Below, in pieces: positions 21,709-25,749 of a stretch of 25,749 nucleotides of DNA. Both the position numbers and the translations under genes were made by a program. The stretch lies in NCBI GenBank assembly GCA_964600965.1, contig CAZRLO010000034.1, positions 1 through 25,749 on the forward strand, written 5' to 3'. Source of the stretch: UBA5972 sp964600965. GTDB taxonomy: Bacteria; Pseudomonadota; Alphaproteobacteria; Rhodobacterales; Rhodobacteraceae. Below the pieces are notes generated by a model, which did not search any database, was not told where the DNA came from, and saw nothing but the letters and a program-made list of their open reading frames with translations. Each line of letters starts with the position of its first letter. Positions within the stretch are counted from its first letter, which is position 1.

Positions 21709-22470
21709 CTACCATATCTTGCCGGCATCCCCGTGCAATTCCCGCAGCGAGCGAACCCGGCGCGGCGGAACCTTGGCGGTCTCCAGTCCGGTGAAAACGT
21801 GCAGGGTATCCAGATCCCGGTCGACCACGGCGTGGTCCGAAACCCAGCCGCCCATCGCCAGATAGGTCCGCAACAATGGTGGCATCGCGCGCAGCGCGCC
21901 GGAAATGTCCGATCGCGAAAGCGCCGGATCGGCACTGAACGCAACGACCTGCGCCGCCTGGCGGCCCGGCATCCAGTCGCGCGGTGCGCCGTACCGCGCC
22001 GCCAGCAGCGCAAAGACCTTGTGGTACGGCGTCGGATCGACGCCGGAAAACGAAGAGCAGCCAAACAGCAGCCGGATGCTTTCCGACTCCACGATCTGCA
22101 ACAAACCGGCCCACGCGATCCGCAGGATATCGGGATCAAACACCTTCGGATCGATGCAGAACCGGCCCAGTTCCGCCATGCCCGCATCAAATCCCGCCAG
22201 CCCCGACAGATCGTAAAACCGGGCGGCGTAAGAGCGGGAGATTTCGATGCCATTGGGAAGAACCAGCAAACGGCAACAGGCCATCAGCCGTCCGCTTTGC
22301 GCATCGCGCACCAGTAAATGCCGGCAGGTCGCGTCCCAATGGTCGCGATCGGCGTCCGCGTCGTGTGCATCCGGCCGAAAACACCGCGCCCGCAATGCCA
22401 GTGCCTGGCTGATCGCGGCATCGTCCGCCGCCATTTCAGTGCGATATTTGCCGACCTGCAAGGAACGCAT
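21709..22470 (-). CDS. olsB: Ornithine-acyl[ACP] N-acyltransferase (OlsB-like)
   Basis: A 253-residue GNAT-fold protein of the OlsB/hemolysin-like group. The family marks are the N-terminal RCFRPDAHDADADRDHWDA, then SRSYAARFYDLS, and ELGRFCIDPKVFDPDILRIA, followed by LLFGCSSFSGVDP. OlsB acylates ornithine with a 3-hydroxyacyl group to form lyso-ornithine lipid, a phosphate-free membrane lipid; OlsA then adds a second chain. No olsA is in the window. ATG at 22470 is chosen over a TTG at 22500; the ribosome site is weak either way. Divergent from msrB. Confidence 0.85.
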   Translation of the reverse strand: MRSLQVGKYRTEMAADDAAISQALALRARCFRPDAHDADADRDHWDATCRHLLVRDAQSGRLMACCRLLVLPNGIEISRSYAARFYDLSGLAGFDAGMAELGRFCIDPKVFDPDILRIAWAGLLQIVESESIRLLFGCSSFSGVDPTPYHKVFALLAARYGAPRDWMPGRQAAQVVAFSADPALSRSDISGALRAMPPLLRTYLAMGGWVSDHAVVDRDLDTLHVFTGLETAKVPPRRVRSLRELHGDAGKIW

Positions 22471-22568
22471 GTGTCTGGTGCCCGGATGCGGGGTTTTCAA
22501 TTACTCGGGGTATGCCCTAATAGAGGGGTGAACGCTATGCCCGAACTGTCATCAAAGGAGTTTGCATC

Positions 22569-22964
22569 ATGGCCGCGAAAGTCAACCGTACCGACGCTGA
22601 ATGGCGCTCGAAACTTTCCGATCTCGCCTATCGGGTCACCCGCGAGGGCGAAACCGAACGCCCGTTTTCCAATGAGGAATTCCCGAAATCACCGGGAAAA
22701 TTCAATTGCGTATGTTGCGGGGCCGAATTGTTCGATCAGGCCACCAAATTTGACAGCGGTTCGGGCTGGCCTTCGTTCCACGCGCCGGCAAACTCCCGAT
22801 CCGTCGATGAAAGCGTTGATGACAGTTGGATCGCGCGGCGCACCGAAGTGCATTGTGCCGCCTGTGAGGCGCATCTCGGGCACGTTTTCCCCGACGGTCC
22901 GCAACCCACCGGCCTGCGCTATTGCATCAACGGGGCGGCGCTGGATTTCGAACCCGAATCCTGA
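22569..22964 (+). CDS. msrB: Peptide-methionine (R)-S-oxide reductase
   Basis: A 131-residue enzyme that reduces the R form of methionine sulfoxide in proteins. The zinc site is Cys47/Cys50 and Cys96/Cys99 (two CxxC pairs) and the catalytic Cys119 is in RYCINGAAL. The GSGWPSF motif has Ser where some relatives carry a second, resolving cysteine, so recycling probably uses thioredoxin directly or another Cys. Start at 22569 has AAGGAG nine bases upstream. Full length; ends convergent with bamE, 31 bases apart. Confidence 0.96.
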   Translation: MAAKVNRTDAEWRSKLSDLAYRVTREGETERPFSNEEFPKSPGKFNCVCCGAELFDQATKFDSGSGWPSFHAPANSRSVDESVDDSWIARRTEVHCAACEAHLGHVFPDGPQPTGLRYCINGAALDFEPES

Positions 22965-22995
22965 CGTTGGCATGAATGTTGAACGTTAGACTAAA

Positions 22996-23445
22996 TCAGC
23001 CGGCGCCGAGGTTGACGTTGCCGACATTGCGCAGCATCTGCTGCAGGAAGGAAACACCCTTGATGCCCGTCTTGGTCACGCGGCGGCTGAGGGCGACAAC
23101 GTGCCCGTCCTGAAGCGTGAACCGTTCAACGTTTTCGACGGTCCCGTGCCGGTTGAAGCTGACCGCGACCAGTTGACGGTCGATGACCTCGGGCTCGCGA
23201 TAGGTGAAATAGCGCACCCGGCTTGAAACGTAATACCAGCCGCTGTCGGTCAGAACCCCCGTGCTGGCCGGGCGACCGATCGTTTCTTCGACGCTGGCGC
23301 GATTGTCGACCCCGACGATGACCGCTTCAAGTTCGGCATCGGTCGGTGCATAACCGTGATTTGTGAACGTGGCCGCACAGCCTATGACGCCCGCAAGCAG
23401 AATTCCGGCAAGCGGCAAACGCCAATTAAGCCCTGTTTTCGCCAT
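22996..23445 (-). CDS. bamE: Outer membrane assembly lipoprotein BamE (SmpA/OmlA family)
   Basis: A 149-residue lipoprotein with a signal peptide ending in the lipobox VIGC (Cys23). The SmpA/OmlA domain follows: VEETIGRPASTGVLTDSGWYY, written here as the stretches VEETIGRPAS and SGWYYVSSRV, then AVSFNRHGTVENVERF. BamE is a small outer-membrane partner of the BamA barrel-insertion machine. The ATG at 23445 has GAGGG seven to eight bases upstream, which decides against the much longer frame. In Rhodobacteraceae it commonly lies divergent from the DUF177-rpmF genes, as here. Confidence 0.9.
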   Translation of the reverse strand: MAKTGLNWRLPLAGILLAGVIGCAATFTNHGYAPTDAELEAVIVGVDNRASVEETIGRPASTGVLTDSGWYYVSSRVRYFTYREPEVIDRQLVAVSFNRHGTVENVERFTLQDGHVVALSRRVTKTGIKGVSFLQQMLRNVGNVNLGAG

Positions 23446-23558
23446 CTTACCCTCGTGTCCGATTACGGCTAACTTACTTGTCGGCTTAGCGAACACATGC
23501 AAAACAAGCAAGAAAGTTGCGGCTGAAAAGCGATTTAAGTCCGAGGGGTTGCAGGAAA

Positions 23559-24128
23559 ATGCGGAACACAGAGACCGACAGCGGGATTTTGGCCCCCGTG
23601 TTTTCTGAAATCGTGGAGACCCGCGCCCTGCCGCCGACGGCAAATCTGGACTTTGATGTTCGCCCCTCCAGGGCGGCGCGCGACGCGATCGCGGCCTATC
23701 TGGGCATTGTCGCCATCCGAAAGCTGACCTTTGCCGGGCATCTGGCGCCCGAGGCCCGGCGCGACTGGCGGCTGAGCGGCAAGCTTGGGGCCAGCGTCGT
23801 GCAGTCCTGCGTCGTGACCAGTAGCGACGTTCCCGCCCGCATCGATATCAGGGTTCGCCGCCGATTCGTTGCCGATCTGGCCGAACCCGCCCCTGCCGAG
23901 GAAACCGAGTTCGACGGGATTACGGAAATCGAGCAACTGCCCGCCCGGATCGACCTTGGCCAGATCGCCATCGAAGAGCTGGCGCTGGCGCTGCCGGATT
24001 ATCCCCGACTGCCCGGAATGCGGCTCGAAGCCGCGGGATTGCTGGCCCCGGACGACCCGGACAACCCGGACCCCGCCGACCAGCCTTTTGCCGCGCTGGC
24101 AGAATTGCGCGATAAAATGAAGAAATAG
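23559..24128 (+). CDS. DUF177 (YceD-like) protein
   Basis: A 189-residue YceD-family protein, usually coded directly before rpmF and linked in other species to 23S rRNA accumulation. Visible parts are an N-terminal strand-rich segment, a central SCVVTSSDVPARIDIRVRRR, the acidic EPAPAEETEFDGITEIEQLP, IDLGQIAIEELALALPDYP, and the C-terminal FAALAELRDKMKK, all of which match the family layout. The ATG at 23559 has AGGA four bases before it. It leads the rpmF-plsX-fabH operon. Confidence 0.88.
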   Translation: MRNTETDSGILAPVFSEIVETRALPPTANLDFDVRPSRAARDAIAAYLGIVAIRKLTFAGHLAPEARRDWRLSGKLGASVVQSCVVTSSDVPARIDIRVRRRFVADLAEPAPAEETEFDGITEIEQLPARIDLGQIAIEELALALPDYPRLPGMRLEAAGLLAPDDPDNPDPADQPFAALAELRDKMKK

Positions 24129-24210
24129 GCCCCAAAACCGGCCAGAAAGGGCTTGCGAAAGCTGGTTTTCCGTCTATTTTCGCGGCTTCCTTTCCAGCCT
24201 GCGTTGGCGA

Positions 24211-24234
24211 GGCTTTGCGCCTGTCGGCAAAGCC
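24211..24234 (+). promoter_or_regulatory. Hairpin in the leader of rpmF
   Basis: GGCTTTGC (24211-24218) and GCAAAGCC (24227-24234) pair perfectly around an eight-base loop, 57 bases before the rpmF ATG in the 162-base gap after DUF177. No T run follows. It might be a partial terminator, an attenuator or a binding site for ribosomal protein control. Confidence 0.4.
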
Positions 24235-24290
24235 CGGTTAGACTCAGGTTCAAACGCGGGTGCAAGCCCGGCCAATTCCGAGGTTGTGAC

Positions 24291-24497
24291 ATGGCTGTCC
24301 CACAGAACAAGATATCCCGCGCGCGGCGCGGCCAGCGTCGTTCTCACGATGCGCTGGAGGCGGGCAATCCGAACGAATGCTCGAACTGCGGCGAGCTCAA
24401 ACGCCCGCATCACGTCTGCGCGGCCTGCGGCCATTATGATGATCGCGAAGTGATCGCCCAGGCCGACGAAATCGATCTGGACGAAGACGCAGCCTGA
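24291..24497 (+). CDS. rpmF: 50S ribosomal protein L32
   Basis: A 68-residue ribosomal protein starting MAVPQNKISRARRGQRRSHD. A zinc finger is formed by Cys30/Cys33 and Cys43/Cys46 (NECSNCGELKRPHHVCAACG), so this is the zinc-binding form. Start at 24291 is set by GAGG eight bases upstream; an in-frame extension to 24153 is not part of the family. The acidic C-terminal tail (DEIDLDEDAA) is common in alphaproteobacteria. plsX follows after 23 bases. Confidence 0.97.
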   Translation: MAVPQNKISRARRGQRRSHDALEAGNPNECSNCGELKRPHHVCAACGHYDDREVIAQADEIDLDEDAA

Positions 24498-24520
24498 GAC
24501 TTGCCCGGGGGCAAAACCGC

Positions 24521-25609
24521 ATGACGGCCCAGGATCACGCAGAACCCGGCCCCCGCATCGTCATTTCAGTTGACGCGATGGGCGGTGACCGGGGACCCGT
24601 GGCCGTTATTGCCGGCCTGTCCGAATCGGTCACCCGGCATCCGGGTATTCGTTTCATCGTTCATGGCGACAAAGCCAAGCTGAACGACCTGATCGCGCGG
24701 CGTCGCAATCTGGCCGGGCTCTGCGACATCCGCCATACCGACAAAACGGTCCGCATGGATGAAAAACCCAGCCACGTCATGCGCAACGGCAAGGGTACGT
24801 CGATGTGGAGCGCCATTGACAGCGTGCGCGAAGGCGAAGCCACGGTGGCGGTATCCTGCGGCAATACCGGCGCGTTGATGGCGGTCTCGATGGTGCGTCT
24901 GCGCAAGGCACCCGGCGTTTCCCGCCCCGCCATCGCGATATTCTGGCCATCGGAAAACCCGCAGGGCAACAACGTGATGCTGGACGTGGGCGCGGATGTG
25001 CGGGCCGAACCGACCGATTTGCTGCAATACGCGCTGATGGGGGCGTCCTATGCGCGCAACGGGTTGGGATTGGCGGTGCCGCGCATCGGCCTCTTGAATG
25101 TCGGAACCGAGGAAAACAAGGGCCGCGCGGGGCTGAAGGAGGCACATGATCTGATCACCGATGCCGCCGAGGCGAACAGATTCACCTTTGTCGGTTTCGT
25201 CGAGGGCGGCGATATTCCGTCACGCAGGGTGGATGTGATCGTGACCGACGGCTTTACCGGCAACGTGGCGCTGAAAACCGCCGAGGGCACGGCTTTTTAT
25301 GTGCGCCGTTTGCTGGAACAGGCGTTTCGTTATTCGATCCTGTCAAGGCTTGGGGCCCTTTTCGCGCTGACGTCGCTTAGACGTTTCGCCCGCGAGATCG
25401 ACCCGCGTCGCGCCAATGGCGGCGTGTTTCTGGGGCTGAACGGAACCGTGATCAAATCCCATGGCGACGCCGATGCGACCGGGGTCGCGGCGGCCATCAA
25501 GCTGGCCTACCAACTGGCCCAGACCGGATTTTCGCAAAAGCTGGCGGCGCGGGTTGCATCCGGCCTGCCCAAACGCGAAGATGGCGAATCTGCCGCCGCC
25601 GAAAGTTGA
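24521..25609 (+). CDS. plsX: Phosphate acyltransferase PlsX
   Basis: A 362-residue peripheral enzyme that converts acyl-ACP to acyl-phosphate, the donor for PlsY in phospholipid synthesis. Family marks are ISVDAMGGDRGP at the start, AVSCGNTGALMAVSM in the middle, LLNVGTEENKG, and TDGFTGNVALKTAEG in the C-terminal half. It is full length, with a short Ala/Glu-rich tail. The start at 24521 has GGGGG about eleven bases upstream. Between rpmF and fabH, the standard order. Confidence 0.97.
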   Translation: MTAQDHAEPGPRIVISVDAMGGDRGPVAVIAGLSESVTRHPGIRFIVHGDKAKLNDLIARRRNLAGLCDIRHTDKTVRMDEKPSHVMRNGKGTSMWSAIDSVREGEATVAVSCGNTGALMAVSMVRLRKAPGVSRPAIAIFWPSENPQGNNVMLDVGADVRAEPTDLLQYALMGASYARNGLGLAVPRIGLLNVGTEENKGRAGLKEAHDLITDAAEANRFTFVGFVEGGDIPSRRVDVIVTDGFTGNVALKTAEGTAFYVRRLLEQAFRYSILSRLGALFALTSLRRFAREIDPRRANGGVFLGLNGTVIKSHGDADATGVAAAIKLAYQLAQTGFSQKLAARVASGLPKREDGESAAAES

Positions 25610-25618
25610 CGACACGCC

Positions 25619-25749
25619 ATGAATTCGACCCGCGCAATTGTCAAAGGTGTCGGCCATTACCTGCCGGAACGTGTTGTTCCCAATAAAGAATTCGAAACGT
25701 GGCTGGATACCAGCGATCAATGGATCAGGTCGCGTTCGGGGATCGAACG
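25619..25749 (+). CDS. fabH: 3-oxoacyl-ACP synthase III (partial, cut by right edge)
   Basis: The first 43 complete codons of FabH, the enzyme that begins fatty acid synthesis by joining acetyl-CoA and malonyl-ACP. The visible part has VKGVGHYLPERVVPNKEFE and DTSDQWIRSRSGIE, the N-terminal pattern of the family; the catalytic Cys-His-Asn lie beyond the edge. The ATG at 25619 follows the plsX stop by nine bases. Confidence 0.93.
   Translation, partial: MNSTRAIVKGVGHYLPERVVPNKEFETWLDTSDQWIRSRSGIE

Noticed and set aside
1..25749. CRISPR arrays, insertion sequences, rRNA or tRNA genes
   Set aside because: No regularly spaced repeats, transposase-like proteins, terminal inverted repeats or RNA gene sequences were seen while reading both strands.

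Overview
The window looks like a piece of chromosome from an alphaproteobacterium of the Rhodobacteraceae (roseobacter-type). The grounds are high GC with strongly GC-biased third positions, a nuoA-nuoB-nuoC order, a complete leucine/isovalerate (liu) catabolic cluster, an olsB-type ornithine-lipid acyltransferase, and the bamE / DUF177-rpmF-plsX-fabH arrangement familiar in that family. This is an inference from gene content and order; no database search was possible.

Left part (1-3963, minus strand). nuoA, nuoB and nuoC of respiratory complex I are followed without a gap by a sulfotransferase gene that runs off the left edge and starts inside the nuoC stop codon. Upstream lie an integral-membrane sterol-desaturase-family hydroxylase and an overlapping TetR repressor with its own promoter and operator-like dyad.

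Leucine degradation block (3964-12692, minus strand). Reading with transcription the order is liuA (isovaleryl-CoA dehydrogenase), a three-gene toxin-antitoxin-like module (AbrB-type antitoxin, PIN-domain protein, secreted LprI-like protein), liuB and liuD (the two methylcrotonyl-CoA carboxylase subunits), a glutathione S-transferase, liuE (HMG-CoA lyase) and liuC (methylglutaconyl-CoA hydratase). Together the five liu enzymes take isovaleryl-CoA to acetoacetate and acetyl-CoA. The block begins with a promoter and a 24-bp operator-like palindrome in front of liuA. It contains a short recurring REP-like motif in two of its intergenic gaps, one copy pair forming a long hairpin.

Cell-envelope precursor block (12708-17977). 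A DegT-family PLP aminotransferase and a Gph-type HAD phosphatase (minus strand) diverge from glmU-glmS (plus strand), which make UDP-N-acetylglucosamine. A 371-base gene-free stretch follows.

Right part (18296-25749). An acyl-CoA synthetase is directly abutted to a lipoprotein gene; moaA diverges from them. Then come olsB (minus), msrB (plus), bamE (minus), and the plus-strand lipid/ribosome operon DUF177-rpmF-plsX-fabH, with fabH cut by the right edge.

Most of the window is core metabolism. The least ordinary parts are the toxin-antitoxin-like module inside the liu operon, whose PIN protein has lost a catalytic aspartate, the sulfotransferase fused translationally to the nuo operon, the recurring hairpin motif around liuD, and the liuA operator.
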